Numbered from the stretch's first letter, positions 44,943 to 57,796 are shown. The stretch: 64,000 nucleotides of DNA from Carallia brachiata (GCA_021464245.1 JADCRB010000016.1:4829250-4893249), one strand, 5' to 3'. Numbers and translations are program-made. The notes: generated from the sequence alone by a model not told the origin.

Positions 44943-46405
44943 ATGGCGCAGAGACGGTGTCTCCACACACTAAGCCGTCGCGCCATGCCTCTCTTCTCTA
45001 CACACTCCGCATCATTCCACCATTCTCTTAAACCAATCTCTTCTCGCTCAGCCCCCACCTCAATCCAAAACCTCTTACCCTCCGAATCCCCTCTCATGTT
45101 CACCGCTGCGGACCTGTTCCGGCACATCCTATGGCCGCACCACCGCCGTTTCTCGTCTGATTCTGTGGATGGCGGCGACACCGAGGAGGACGATGAAGAA
45201 GAGGTGGAGGACGATGAGGAAGAGGTGGACGACGGAGAGAGAGGGGAGGGATTGAAGAGAGAGTACTCTGCAGAGGAGAAAGAAGCGGAGGCCGCCGCAA
45301 TTGGGTACAAAGTGGTTGGACCACTGCAGCGATCTGACCGGGTTTTCAAGCCTTACGAGCCTGTTTTCGCCGTCGTTCAGGTTCTTCTCATTCCCATGGA
45401 CTCCCACATTTTCCTTTTTTTTTTTTTTTTTTGTAATGCTTGCTAAAGTTTTGTTTGTTCTCTTTATTGGATACTGGGATAGCTCGTTCATAGTAGAGTT
45501 TATGGTGGTTCTTGTGTGTTTTAGATTGGGTCGCATCAGTTTAAGGTGAGCAATAGGGATTCTATTTTCACCGAGAGATTGAAGTTCTGTGAAGTAAACG
45601 ACAAGGTAAGTTGCTCTTCTATTCTGTGGTTTTTCTACTCCAAATCTCTGCTTGGAGTTGTGAATTTCTTGATATTGCTTGTTTGTAACTTGTAATGGGG
45701 TGTTGACTGGTACTTCCTGTCTAATACCATTGTTCGTTAAAGTTGCAAGTTTCTTGGGAGGGTCCGTGTTGCATATCTGCTATTGCCTGGTGGTATAGTT
45801 ATTAGTTCACCGTTTTGGTTATCCTCCACTGTGCTAACTTGAGATTCTGAACTTTGTTCTGGCTGTTTACTGTTGCGTGTGGTTTTGAGATTTCCCCTTA
45901 TATGCACTATCATTTGGAGTTGTTCCCTGGTTATGGAGCAAGGAGTGGTCTTTTTCCCGCGCAGGCCCCCCTCCACGCCCCGCGGAAAGGGGGGGGGGGT
46001 GGGCAGAGAATTGTTGCCCAACAATATGCCGAGCACTTTAAACTAGTGATTATTAGTTTAAGAAGAGACTTTTAGTTTGGTTACTCTTGTTCATTTCCAT
46101 CATGGCTGTTTTGCTGGCATTAGCTGCTTGGTGCGTTTTGTCTATTCATTGCCTTCATAGAAGAATAAAGCCCGCTTTAAGGAGCTAAATGGCATTGATA
46201 TGGGGTTAATTTAATTTAAAAACTTGTTTGCAATGGTTGAATCCAAGTTGGTGAATCTGATGTTTTCTTATGTTTTACATTATTGCAGTTGGTTCTGAAC
46301 AAGGTACTTTTGTTGGGATCTGCTACACAAACAATAATTGGTCGGCCTGTAGTACCGGATGCATCTGTTCACGCAGTTGTTGAGGAGCATGTGAGTGTGC
46401 CATCT

Positions 46406-46443
<38 letters not shown>

Positions 46444-47594
46444 ATATAGTGATGCTGAGAAGCACGGGTTTGTGCAAGACTTTTCCATTTTTAATTTGTC
46501 ATTTCCTTTGGTGATACATATGCTTTTGAAAATTTTCTCTAGAAAACTTGTCACAAAAGGAAGAGAGTATCAGTTTTTGTGGATCTATGGATCATAATGA
46601 CAATCAGCATCGCGTGTCTGGTTTTTTTCTTTTTCCTGACCAGCTGCTGTATATTTGGACTAACAGTTTTTCAGTAGAATTGATTATTGTAGTTTTAGTT
46701 CTCATGTAAGCTGTTTAGTTGATTAATAGATAGCAAGAGAGAAACAAACCAATCACGTCTAGGGAAACTTACAGACCTTACATTATCCAAGATTTGACTT
46801 GGACAGAATTAGATTTTTTGCTCCTGACAAAAGTCCTGGTTATGAGTTTTTTGAATATGAAACATAGGCTCTAACATGATGGAATAATCAACAATTCAGG
46901 AACTTAGATTGGAAATTCTCGTCAGCCGTCTATTGGTTATTAGTGTTTCCTTCCTCAATAAGAGTCTGAATGGCTTTATGTGGGTAGTTTACCCCCTGCT
47001 TTGCCCATATCCAATCCCTTGCCTCCCATTCGCCACTTTGTCTGAGAAATCAGTGTTTGAAGCCCCACTAAGAGGTGTGCTGAAGACAGTTAATTTGGAA
47101 ATGTTATGCCTTATTTCAGTGATGGGGAATTGGTTCCATTTTGGTGTCATGTTTTTGACATGTTGCTGCACCTAATTGAAAGTTTTATCCTTTTCTTGTC
47201 ACGTACATCAAGTACATGTATAATAAGGCATTGCTCTGGCCATTATATCTTCATTTCCCTTTTAGATCAATGAAGCATGTGTTCCTTACAATGTTTGTTT
47301 TCTCAGGCATTAGATGCAAAGGTGATTATCTTTAAAAAGAAAAGGAGGAAGAATTATCGCAGGACCAAAGGACATCGGCAGGTGTGCAAAAGATCATTTT
47401 TGTTGATCAGTTATTAATGTGCATTATTAAATTTAAGTTGATTGTTCATCTTCCTTGGGTTCTTTCTTTTTCAGGAATTGACTAAATTGAGAATAACTGA
47501 TATCCAAGGAATTGAGAAACCAGAAACAAAAGTTGATCCAAAGCCGAAAAAAGTGGTCATGAGGAAGCATGAAAAGGTTGCAGTTGCTGCTTAG
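44943..47594 (+). CDS. RPL21M: Mitochondrial ribosomal protein bL21m, 5 exons, 271 aa
   Basis: Large-subunit protein of the mitochondrial ribosome, binding 23S-type rRNA. Exons 44943-45380, 45525-45605, 46289-46390, 47307-47381, 47475-47594, all phase 0 with GT-AG introns, giving 271 residues. The first about 60 residues are rich in R, S, L and H with no acids, a mitochondrial presequence. An acidic linker (EEDDEEEVEDDEEEVDDG, about residues 81-98) follows. The bL21 fold begins near AVVQIGSHQFKVSNRD (spanning the exon 1-2 junction), continues VNDKLVLNKVLLLGS, and has the diagnostic VIIFKKKRRKNYRRTKGHRQ. Length and order match the Arabidopsis homologue RPL21M/NFD1, needed for karyogamy. Intron 3 carries a (CT)n tract. 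Confidence 0.95.
45940..46020. repeat. GC-rich C-run/G-run palindrome in bL21m intron 2
   Basis: cccccctccacgccccgcgg is followed closely by a run of ten G and gtggg, an imperfect inverted repeat able to form a hairpin or G-rich structure. It is far more GC-rich than the intron around it and may be a small repeat insertion. Confidence 0.6.
46409..46441. repeat. (CT)n microsatellite in bL21m intron 3
   Basis: An uninterrupted CT tract of about 16 units shortly after the exon 3 donor at 46391. Confidence 0.9.
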
Positions 47595-47930
47595 ACGGGG
47601 ATTTCCATGACTATACTGCAATCGGAATCGCTTGCATTGCTTCTTACTTCAGAGATAAAAGTTTCTTACGCTTTTGGATGAGCATGATCTCCATCCTGAG
47701 TTATCGGGTGTACACTTTGGTTATCTTAGAGGCAGAGATATTGCATTCAGTTTGAGAAGGCAAAGTATCCTTTCCATCCTTATTTTTTCCGGGGTACATT
47801 GACGGGGATTTTTTTCCTTCCCTTTGAATTTTTGGCATTTCTTTCTATGTTATTTGTAGTTGAGCTTTAGTAAACTGAAAGCACCTGTAAATGCTCCTCT
47901 CCTTTTTGTGAAATAGGAGAATGTCCTGCT

Positions 47931-47936
47931 AATAAA
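47931..47936 (+). terminator. Candidate bL21m polyadenylation signal
   Basis: AATAAA 337 nt after the stop codon, followed by a T-rich stretch, as in plant 3' ends. Confidence 0.5.
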
Positions 47937-48206
47937 AAATTTTCTTTTTTTGTCTGTTGGTCGGTGCCAAGATTTTTTTAACCCTAATTGCTAGCATCGA
48001 TAGCTCAATTGCTCTACCATCAAACGACTTGGCTGGTGGCAGTAAAAAAATTATCTTTGATAGAATTTGAGAGGCAATTATATTACATCATGAGAACTCA
48101 TTCTAATTTGAGATCCGAGGTACCCGATACCTAAGGGCAACCCAATCTAGCGACTGCGCTTAGCGGCCATATGATTGGGTCGGATCTCTTAGAACATCAT
48201 ATATTG

Positions 48207-48348
48207 GTTTTTTGGTTAATAGCCGGATTGGCTGGGAGCCTATGCTTGGGTATAGAGGGGGAGGCGTGGGTGTGGCTTAGACGGGGGTTCGAACCCCCTT
48301 TTGAGGCAGTGGGGGGCACTCCTCCTATCACTTGGCTAACCTACACCC
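48207..48348 (-). mobile_element. tRNA-derived SINE with perfect 16 bp target duplication
   Basis: The element (142 bp) is flanked by identical agaacatcatatattg at 48191-48206 and 48349-48364. On the minus strand it begins with a box A-like TTAGCCAAGTGATAGG (48339-48324), then box B GGTTCGAACC (48296-48287), a GC-rich body and an A-rich 3' end (ACCAAAAAAC). A third copy of 15 bp of the target string lies at 48394-48408. Confidence 0.8.
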
Positions 48349-48715
48349 AGAACATCATATATTGTTCGTTCTGTGTCCACCACATGGCTGCGTGAACATC
48401 ATATATTGTTAGTGAGAACTGTGATTAGTTGGGCTGTCCCATATAATGAAAGAGGGATTTTAGGCCGAATAGCCCGAATTGCAGGGGTGGAACATAATTA
48501 GTCTTACTAAAATAGGTTGCATTAGGACTTGACCTAATTAGTCTTGATGAGGGATTTAGTTGGTCTTGAATGAAACTGGCTACAACCAACCCCTCTGGCT
48601 CTGGGACATCCTATTTCTAGACCCGTGAAATCTGGGCTATGTACTGGAGCTGATATTTATTCCTTAGTTGTCCCGCCCAATTTCTAGTAGGTTTAAACTT
48701 AAGTCTTGTAGGGTC

Positions 48716-49024
48716 TCTTTGATTTAGTTAGTGCTAATTGTTATTACTGATTGTTATTATTGATTATTGTTATTAATTGTTGTTGCTTAATAAACAAAAT
48801 ATGCTTTTAGTGTCTATTACTGTTTAAATATGAAAATAACTATTTGGGGTCAAATTCAAAATTTTAGAGATGTGAGAGAAAAAGTAGTTAGAGAGTATAG
48901 GGTTGTTGTAGTCCACAATTATCCATCACAACTGTTTTGATTAAAAAGTAGCAATTGTTTTGATTTGTCACTTTCGAGGGAACTATTAACAAGCAATAAC
49001 CTTTAAAAAATTTACCAAATACTA
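48716..49024. mobile_element. Possible decayed MITE
   Basis: Ends ctctttgatttagttagtgc and, inverted, gtatttggtaaattttttaa share a loose TTTGRT core. The interior is rich in ttgttatta units. A related start occurs near 29152. Target duplication not clear. Confidence 0.35.
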
Positions 49025-49155
49025 TTCCTACTGCTTTTCGAAATGCAACAACAATCTGGACTATTTAAAAGTTAAACTAAATGCCCTTTAAATTGTGAGA
49101 TTTTTTCTCTTGGTGGCTTTCCCTTCGAGTTGTGTATTGTACAGTTTGTACCACT

Positions 49156-49632
49156 GTTGTCAGAACTAAACCGGACCGGTCGGTCGGACCGGTTGAACCG
49201 GAGACCGGCCGGTGGTCCGGCCGATTTTGGTAAATTTCGAAGGGTGATTCAGACCGATCAAAACTAAAAAAATCGGTCAAGAACGGTCAAAATTTGTAAA
49301 AATCGGCGAAAATCGGACCGGTTGGACCGGTCCAATAAAATTAAAAAATTCATAAATTACAATTTGACCTCAAATGTTATTTAAATTATAATTTAAGCAT
49401 TAACTTTAATTTAAAAGTTCAATTTAGTCCTAAATCTATTAAAAATTTCAATTTCATCCTTAAAATTAGAAAAATTAATATTTAATCACTATTTATAAAT
49501 ATTATTTTTATAATTACTTTTATACACATATATATTATTAAATACTGGTTCAAATACTGGTTCGACCGGTTCAACCAGTTGAACCTTGACCCAATAATGT
49601 TTCCGGTTCGATACCGGTCCGGTTCTAACAAC
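49156..49632. mobile_element. MITE with CCGGACCGG-rich termini
   Basis: 477 bp with inverted ends GTTGTCAGAACTAAACCGGACCGG and (reversed) GTTGTTAGAACCGGACCGG. Clustered ggaccggt/ccggttgaacc motifs lie at both ends and an AT-rich noncoding centre (49330-49550) between them. Probably a hAT-like or other DNA-transposon MITE; no convincing target duplication. Confidence 0.75.
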
Positions 49633-52600
49633 TTTGGTATGTACACTGTCTCTTTGTTCTTTTGTTTTTATTTATGCAACTCAAATTGTGGTTGTAAATC
49701 GGTGACTAATCATAAAAGAGTAATTTTACGGTTATACTGAAGTTTACCCTTCTATAAATTTTTTATAATGATTTAAAAATTTTGTATATTTATTTGTGCA
49801 AAAAATAAAAAAAAATAAAAAGGGCTGGGTTACTTTACTTCTTCCACTAATCTTAACAACAGGTGCATTAAAACGGTGAAAATACAATGAAAGGGCCGGG
49901 GGTGCTCAACACAACAACGATTAACACATGGTCGGCCCCCTTCTATGTTTGCTTGTGGAAATTCATGATGAATGAAATTCAATCGGATATGAGGTTGCAA
50001 ATTAGTTAGAATTGTTAAAACTGTGCGTCTCAACCTTATGAGTGAAGTTCAATTTTTGCCTATATCTTCGTCTCTCTCATCTCCAACCGCTGAACTACTA
50101 ACTTCAAAAATTAATATTAAACAAAAAAAATAAATCTTCCACGTCCATTTCTGCCCATCATTTTTAAAAGGAAAATGGCCTCAAATTGTCTCTAACGTCC
50201 CAACTTGTACGGGGAACTTTGATACTTTGTTGCAACTATTGGGAGGGAAAGAGGGAGTGTGCCTGTTTTTTTGTTTTTTTTTTAGTGTTGAAAAAGAGGG
50301 AAAAACTTTGAACCGATGAATGTTTATGCACATGTTTTTGGTGCTTCTAACTGTAACTTCCCAACATTTTTGGATAGAAATAATGACAGAGCATTCTATC
50401 CCGATCCACAAATTAAACACTGCACTGCACTGCACCACCCACTTCCTCCAATATTGATTTGGAAAGATATGAATGAAATTAGTGTCATTGGGTGCTTACA
50501 CATGCATATACCCTCTCTTTCTCTTTTATGTCGTTGACTCAATTCTTGATTAGGATGAGTTTCCTTCACTTGTTTTAAATCTTGTCCCCTCTCTCTCTCG
50601 CCTTTTATAAATTGTTGTGTAAAAAGGAGTTTTTAGCACACTACTTCCACTCCTAAAAATTAGGGTATGCTTAGTTTGTAAGAAAGAGGAAGAAAAGAAA
50701 AGCATTAATTATTTTTTTATTATTATTGTTTTTTCACTTATTTCTCATCTATTTACACAACTTTTTTTCTCACGATCTTTTTTTTTTTTCTCTTCTATTT
50801 TCTTTCTTTCTTATTTATCCAAAAAAAAAATTTCTCATACTTTTTTTTCTCACAATTTTGTTTCTCATCACTGTCTCATAATCCAAACGAACAATTAGGG
50901 AGGATCATTTATCATGCACAACTTTTTTATAATATTTTGGCACAAAAAGCCCGGTTCCCTAAAGTGGCTCAAGCAAAGCTCGAACTCATAAACATCCAAA
51001 TTGGGTGATGATTATTGTGGGTTGGCTCGGATCCAACCTTAAGTTTTTGAGTCATTCAAATTCGATTATTTTTCAATCAAAACACTTTTAGATCAAGTTA
51101 AAATTAAATTTTTCAAATGAATTTGATCGATTTGTTAGGTCGGATCAATTTTTCATACCTCTATAATGCAATACATACACATCCTTTCTCATATAGTGTT
51201 CCCACAACAATATGCAATTCGTGAGATGTCCTCCCTCTCTCTCTCCTCTCTTTCTCTCTCTCCACGCACAAACAAACATCCTGCCATGACGAAGTAAAGA
51301 GAACCAGCAATTGGAAAATGACAGAACGTATGGGTTTTTGAGCAAATGCCCCTGGAACATGCACATATTCATATGGATAAATGTATATGTCTTGAAGATA
51401 TATGTTCCGATAAGTGTTTGTAATGCCACAATTGTTGTAATTTGTGTAATTACAATAATAAATGTATAATGAGAAAGATAATGAATTTTTTTCTTTTTTA
51501 ATTGCATATTTTATGATTATGGTTACAAAGAATTTCAAATTTATTATATTACGAATATTTTCTTGAATAATTTTTTTGAGCTATGTATTGGAACCCTATT
51601 CATACAAGAGTTAATATATAGATCACACCCCAACTAGTATTACCTTTATGGATTTTCTTTATGTGTATGCAATTGGGTTGATCGTCTCTACATTTACATA
51701 TGTTTTATGGGTGGCTGAAGGGTCACGAAATTTATAATGTAGAACATATCCCACCCCATGAAGCAATGTGCCTCTAATAGTGGACTCACTTTCTTTGCAC
51801 TATCACTCATCTTTCCACTAGTAGAATAAACTATACTTGAAGAGGAACAAGCAGCATTTTTTGAGGCACTTTGTTGCTTTCACTTGCCACTTAAACATGA
51901 TTACGCTATGGAATATCCATTGGTAATAGTTTATTCACTTTCTTGCACCTTGAGCCGACTTGGCTTTTGAGCATTACTTTATGCACGTGCAGATAATTGT
52001 ATAACTAAGGGTGCTTACTGCTAATTGTAATGACGTTATTAGCAGTCTTTACTGTTGCCCATACAGTTCTGGACAAATTACAAAAATTACCCTTATGGGA
52101 TTTGTTTTCTGTAGTCCGAGGGAAATTAATGTTAGTAAGAGAAATCTCTAATTTTATAAATGCAAAACGATTTTACACTGCACGTAAATTACTTTATAGT
52201 TTATATGAATAATCTTTTTTTTAATATATGCAACAAATTTATAGTAAAATAATAGATATTAATGTAAATTTCTTTCATATTGTACAAAATATTATTAGTA
52301 TAGCATAAATACTTTATATGTAGTATAATTTTTTTTTTGCCCATTTGTGTTTATAGAATTTTGCGTCCACGTAATCATTCCTTTAATATATTTGCGGAAG
52401 AATTACCAAAAGAAACAAAGCCAAATTTTGCACTCCAACTCTCAATTGCACCCTCGAAGTTTACATTTGATCAATTACACCTTGAAGTTTCCAAATGAAA
52501 ACAAAAAACCCCAATTGGTATTATGACTACCAGTAGAGGTGCTAAAATTCGATTTGCCCCAAACCTATCTAAAAAATGAGGACCCTAATCCGGCTACAAA

Positions 52601-52839
52601 AGATCAAAAACTAAAACGACCCGAAAATTAAGGCCAGTCCCCATTTGACTTGTGACACGACTTTTTTTTTTTTTTGAATAAAACAAAAGAAGTAGAATAA
52701 AATATTTTAGTACTTGAGTTATGGATTATATGTTAAGAAAATATATAATTCTACCATATTAGCTGCAGATCTTATGAATATTCTCTTGAAAAAAAATGTT
52801 ATCTCATATTTTCTTAAATGTTTACTTATTACTTTCTGG
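49633..52839. other. Spacer, no gene recognised
   Basis: AT-rich DNA with CT microsatellites (51226-51262) and a possible MITE at about 50660-50900 (gcttagtttg / ccaaacgaac ends). A single MULE-TIR-like block lies at 52440-52510 (aattgcaccctcgaagttt). Frames here are short and unconserved. Confidence 0.5.
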
Positions 52840-53016
52840 GTAATACTAAACATCACGAAAACTGTATTATGAAACATCCCGAAATGTATAATTATGGAAA
52901 GAATCATCAATTTTTTTAATACCGTTGAATAAAAAAAGAAAAAAAGTTGATGATTGTTCCATAATTATATATTTTGGTATGTTTCATGATATGATTTTCA
53001 GGATATTTATCATTAC
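52840..53016. repeat. Foldback with about 70 bp arms
   Basis: Left arm 52840-52910 (gtaatactaaacatcacg...aatcatcaa) pairs with right arm 52947-53016 (ttgatgatt...atttatcattac) along its whole length with scattered mismatches, around a 36 bp A/T-rich loop. A transcript would form a long hairpin. May be a foldback MITE or a small-RNA precursor. Confidence 0.8.
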
Positions 53017-53724
53017 TTTTAGTTTATTTATATATGCACGTTATACACATTAGTATATGCATATCACTCATATACAAACAACTTATTTTTATACATTATA
53101 CAAACATATTAATAACATTGAATTTTTATAGTTTTTATTTTATGTATTTAATAATATTATAGTATTATTAGATTATTTATTCTCTTTAATTTATGATTTA
53201 TTTATTATATTTATAATATTTAAAATTTTTACACATGTAAATGTGTATACATATGTTATAAATAATATTACTATATAATGTTTATTTCTATAAATTAATG
53301 CATAATAATTATAATAATTATAATAATATATTTTCACCTATACTTATATACGGTGAAATAAAAATTAGTAAAAAATTAATTTTTTAAAAAATTAATGGCT
53401 AAGCAAGTGGATTAGTGTAAATTCGAATCTCCATAACTCAAATCCCAAAATAACCTAAACGTGTTGGGTTTAAAAGTAATATGATTCAAAACGACTTGTA
53501 TTTAAAGTAATTGACTCGAATTTATCTGACTTGACCTATTTGACACTTCAAACTATCGATGGAGGGAAAATAAAAACCAATATCATGTGGAAAATCACAC
53601 TCTGTTCATGTTGACAGTTCAATTCTTCTTCTCCCACAAATTAATTTTGCTTCCTCCTCCTCTATGCTTTGTCAATTTTCCATTAAATTAGTAGAATATA
53701 TTCCTCTTTTGGCAATTTATCACG
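53017..53724. other. AT-rich spacer
   Basis: No gene. A short SINE-like stretch (ggctaagcaagtggattag, then aaattcgaatctcc) at about 53396-53432 resembles boxes A and B but is too decayed to bound. Confidence 0.4.
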
Positions 53725-53733
53725 TTTCAAAAA

Positions 53734-56618
53734 GGCAAAAAACCCTATTTCACCCGGAACATTTTTAGTTTGTTGATCGATGTCCACAACATTTTTATTT
53801 GTTTACATCGGTCTATCATGTTACTTCCGTCAACTCCTCCATTAAGTTCGCTAACATGGCAACAACTGAGATGCCATGTCATATAATTCTTGTCAAACCA
53901 GCATGTCGTGTCATCAGATGATGATGACTTGGAACTAGCATGTCTGTGTCATCAGATGATGATGACGTGGAGTTTAAATTTTAATTCAAAAAAATTAATT
54001 ACCTTTAAAAATATAAAAATTAACAAAAATTAAACAATCTCTCTTTCCTCCTTCATTTCTCTCTTCAGCCCCTCTGTGAAGCCCCTCTGTGAACCTGAAC
54101 GACTTGAGTCTAGTGGGTCAAGCAAAACAATTAATATTCCTATGTAAATTACATTGTTTTGCTTGGATTTTGAAGGCCTAAAATATGTGAATTCATTAAG
54201 GGAAAAGTTTAGCATACACAGTTTCTATACAGAGTCGTACACACATTTAATATAATAATATTTTTTTACTATTTAAAAAAATTATGTATATACTTTATAT
54301 TTTAAGATAACACTAATCTAAATCTAGTTATTAGCTTTGTAAAAAAAAAAATATAATATTTCTCAGTACTTGGCTCAGTGCACCGAACTCGGTGCACCTA
54401 CATACCCCCAAACTGCCCTTTCCAAAATTCTAACCTGACAACAAAACATCCAAGAGTGGGACCAGCAATCAAATGCCTAATTTAACTACAACTTCAAGAT
54501 CAAAAAAATAGGTAATTTATATTTCTCACTATGAGTTTAGAACAAATTTATGTTTCGCACTAATGGTTTCTAAAATTAGCAAAAAAAATACTAAGTATTG
54601 AGTGCAGATAACAATAAATACCGTCCGTTAAACTATTGTTAATGAATGTTAGTTTTTATTACAAAAATGTGATGATAATTAATCTAAAGTGCCCAGAATC
54701 ATTCCATGTAGCCAAGAAAAAATCCTTGATTTTTTATTTTTTTGAGCAAAACCTACGTTCAGATTCACACTCCTGTAAGATCTAACCACAAGAAAGTTGA
54801 GGTTTTTTTTTTTTCTCTAAATCCAAAGAATAAAATGTTCTAATGACAAGAAAACAAGAATCACAAGAAACTCAGATCATGAAAATTGAGAAAAAAAAAA
54901 GAGAAACAAGAGAGAGAGAGAGAGAGAGGAATTGCGAGAGAAAAGGAGGAGTTTGTTGGAATCGAACGAATTTGATGTTGTTAATACTTTTGTTGCAGCA
55001 ACTTCCAATCCCTAAAAAATTGTAAACATTTGATTTTGTTACCCTCTCCAAAACTTGCAGATTTTGAGAGAGAGAGAGAGAACAAAAAGAGTTTGAGAGA
55101 TGAAGATTGTGATGAGTTTAGAAATAAGAGAAAGATAGTTCAAAGATGGAGAGTGACGCAAAATGAAAAGATTATGGTTGTCTTCCTTAAAGTTTAATTT
55201 ATATATGAGTTATCACAATGAAAGGGACATCAGAATTCAGATAGTGGATCCTCTTTCTGTCAAGTAGCCCCCTCTCTCATCTCTTTGAGCACCCCTTCAA
55301 GAAAACAACCACCACTAGCCTCCCTCCCACCCCCACCTTCCTCCTCCTCCTCGTCTTCCCCCTCTCCCACCTCTCTTCTCCCTCTTCTTTCTTTTTTTTT
55401 TTTCCCTTTCTTCTTCTTTTTCATCTCCTTTGTAGTTGTTAGTTTCCCTATCTGTACTGTTATGGGCGTTTACTCCTCATGATCTGGCTGTATAAAAGTC
55501 ACCCATGGTCTTCCCACCACTTTTGGAATCATATCCAAGTTCCTCCACTGTATGCTACCATGGGCACAACTGACGATGCTGTTGTCTCCCTCTATCGCCT
55601 TCGTCTCCTCCAAATCAAGCTAGCAAGGGTTTTGTTGTGTCTATTTGAGATAAGAGTTGTTTGTTTATTGTTTGTATTTTTGTGTAATATGTAGGTCCAT
55701 TTTCTAGAAATCATTGTTGAGCATACCCGATCTATTTCTTTCACAGGTCGGCCAAAGTGCAATGGATGTTGTCATCAGTAGCTTTGTCCGGCTAACTTAA
55801 ATCTATTTAAAATTTTGGTTTTAGATAGCTTTAGTTGTAGTTTGGTGTTTACCCTCATTAGATGCCTATGGGCCCAGTTAGTAAAAGGTATGTGAGACCA
55901 AGTTAGCAGTTGGTCATTTTAGTCATGTTGTATTCTTACTTTATGCAAGTTTTTTCGTTGTCTTTGCATTGGATCTGTATATGATTTTTTACTATATTAA
56001 TATAACGATTTTCTTGTGTACGAAACGGTGTAATTTATATATGAAGGTATAATCGTCATTTCACAAAATCCCTCCATTTTGACTAACGCCGGTTAGTTAG
56101 ACAAAATTTTTTTGTTAATTTTCAAAACCATTGGTGCAAAACATAAATAGACCCTAAACTCACAGTGCAAAATATATATTACCAAAAAAAAAAACCTATT
56201 TATAACTAAAGAACAAAGGCAACCAGCAATGGAAAGCAAAGAGACTAAGAAGAACTTGACAATTGAACCACTGAACAAACAAACCACTTGCACAAAAATG
56301 AGCGGGTAGTCAAAGATGATCAACATTGAAGGAGAGAGGGGCAAGGAAAGAAAAAGGAACAAAGGAGGTGAGAGAGAATTAAACTTTATTTTAATTAAAA
56401 TTAAAATGAAATATGCTGCATCATCATGATCTGGCAACTATTGTATGACATGGCGTCTTAGTTGTTGCCACATCAGTGAACTTAATAGAAGTATTGATTG
56501 CTAGGTTGATTTAGTCTGATGGAAGTAACGTGACGGACTGATTTTAACAAATAAAAATATTGCGAACATGGATATCAACAAAATGAAAAATGTTTCGAAT
56601 GTGACAAAGCTTTTTGCA
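53734..56618. mobile_element. MULE-type element with long TIRs, 2.9 kb
   Basis: Inverted repeats of about 250 bp: left from 53734 (ggcaaaaaaccctattt...aacatttttagtttg), right ending 56618 (...gctttttgca). Flanks tttcaaaaa (53725-53733) and tttaaaaaa (56619-56627) are a 9 bp duplication with one mismatch. TIRs contain matching gatgatgatg/catcatcat blocks and ggcaacaact/gttgttgcc. A second TIR element (54511-56183) occupies most of the interior. Confidence 0.78.
54511..56183. mobile_element. Nested TIR element, 1.67 kb, MULE-like
   Basis: Ends GGTAATTTATATTTCTCACTATGAG and (reversed) GGTAATATATATTTTGCACTGTGAG start inverted repeats of about 90 bp or more. The A-rich flanks aaaaaaata (54502-54510) and aaaaaaaaa (56184-56192) are compatible with a 9 bp duplication. 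The interior has GA-rich (54900-54935) and CT/CCT-rich (55320-55420) tracts and may hold captured promoter/leader DNA; no protein family is recognised. Confidence 0.68.
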
Positions 56619-56627
56619 TTTAAAAAA

Positions 56628-57796
56628 TAGCGTTATCGCTTTGTTTTTAGCAAAAGGTTATCACATTTAAAAAATTCTTTTAGTAAAAGTAAAATATTGT
56701 TTAAGACAAAAATAATTAAAATAAGCAAATCGAGAGTTATTAAACAAATCAAGTCGAGTGAGTTCGCATTATTTTCAAGTCGAGTTATTTCTGTGTTTGA
56801 GTAATTTTAGGTCAAGTCAGTTAGATCAACTGATGGATCAACATAAGATTTTAGGAAATTAATTATATTTTTCTTGGCTAATATTTTTATTTTATTGCAT
56901 ATTACAATAAGTGAAAATGTAAAGTAATATTTTATGTTCAATTTTTGTACAATAATTTATCTCAAAAATATATAAGTGTATGAACTATATGACTAATTAT
57001 ATGACTAATTAGATGTTTATATTTTACACACTGTATATGTTTATATTATGTAAAACACGCGCGTGTGTGAGTGTATACAAACGCACTCACATACACATAT
57101 GTTTTACATAATATAAATATATATATTGTTATAAATATATCTAAAAAATTAGATATTTATATTCTACGAACTATATATATTTATATTATATAAAAATAAT
57201 AATGTGACAGTGAGTCCATATACACAAAACAAAATAAAAATAGATATATATATATATATATATATATATATTTCAAATATTACAAATATAAAAAATAGGT
57301 AAATAAATACAATAAATAATATTAAATAATATTAAATTAAAATCTAAAAAAATGAATAAAAAATAATATTATGTAAAATAAAAAAACCTAAATATGTATG
57401 ATATGTGTTTATATTTGCATGTGTAAATAAAGTAACAAGTAAAAAGGAAAAAGAACAAGGGCCGCTAATTTCATTACTAATTCTTTAGCTAAAAGGGCTT
57501 TCTCTAGGAATTTTCACTTTATAGCATGGATTTGAGGATATATTTTTGTAATTTTCCTTGAAAAATAAGATTTTCTTTCAGCTCCTTTGTTGTAATTTTC
57601 TTTTTCCAGTAATATAATTACTTATACTGATTCACAAAAGAAAAAAAAAAGAAAAAACAACTAAATAAGAAAATTGTCTTTGCTTAAAAAAAAAACAATA
57701 ATAAAATTGTCATTTTTTTTTTCAAAAAATGATTACAAGATTCCTAGTTACATAGGTATCAATTATGTGTCTTATACATGCAATCCATGGTTTAGG
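56628..57796. other. AT-rich spacer with (TA)n and a foldback
   Basis: A foldback with arms of about 40 bp lies at about 57030-57123 (ttatattatgtaaaaca...gtgtgagtg / cactcacat...tgttttacataatataa). A related direct repeat is at 57150-57200 and a (TA)n run at 57243-57271. No gene. Confidence 0.6.

Noticed and set aside
44855..45536. Antisense open frames over bL21m exon 1
   Set aside because: Shadows of the acidic GA-rich coding stretch; no conserved protein.
55285..55482. Short Pro/Ser-rich protein
   Set aside because: Frame is an artefact of CCT/CT-rich low-complexity DNA inside a nested TIR element.
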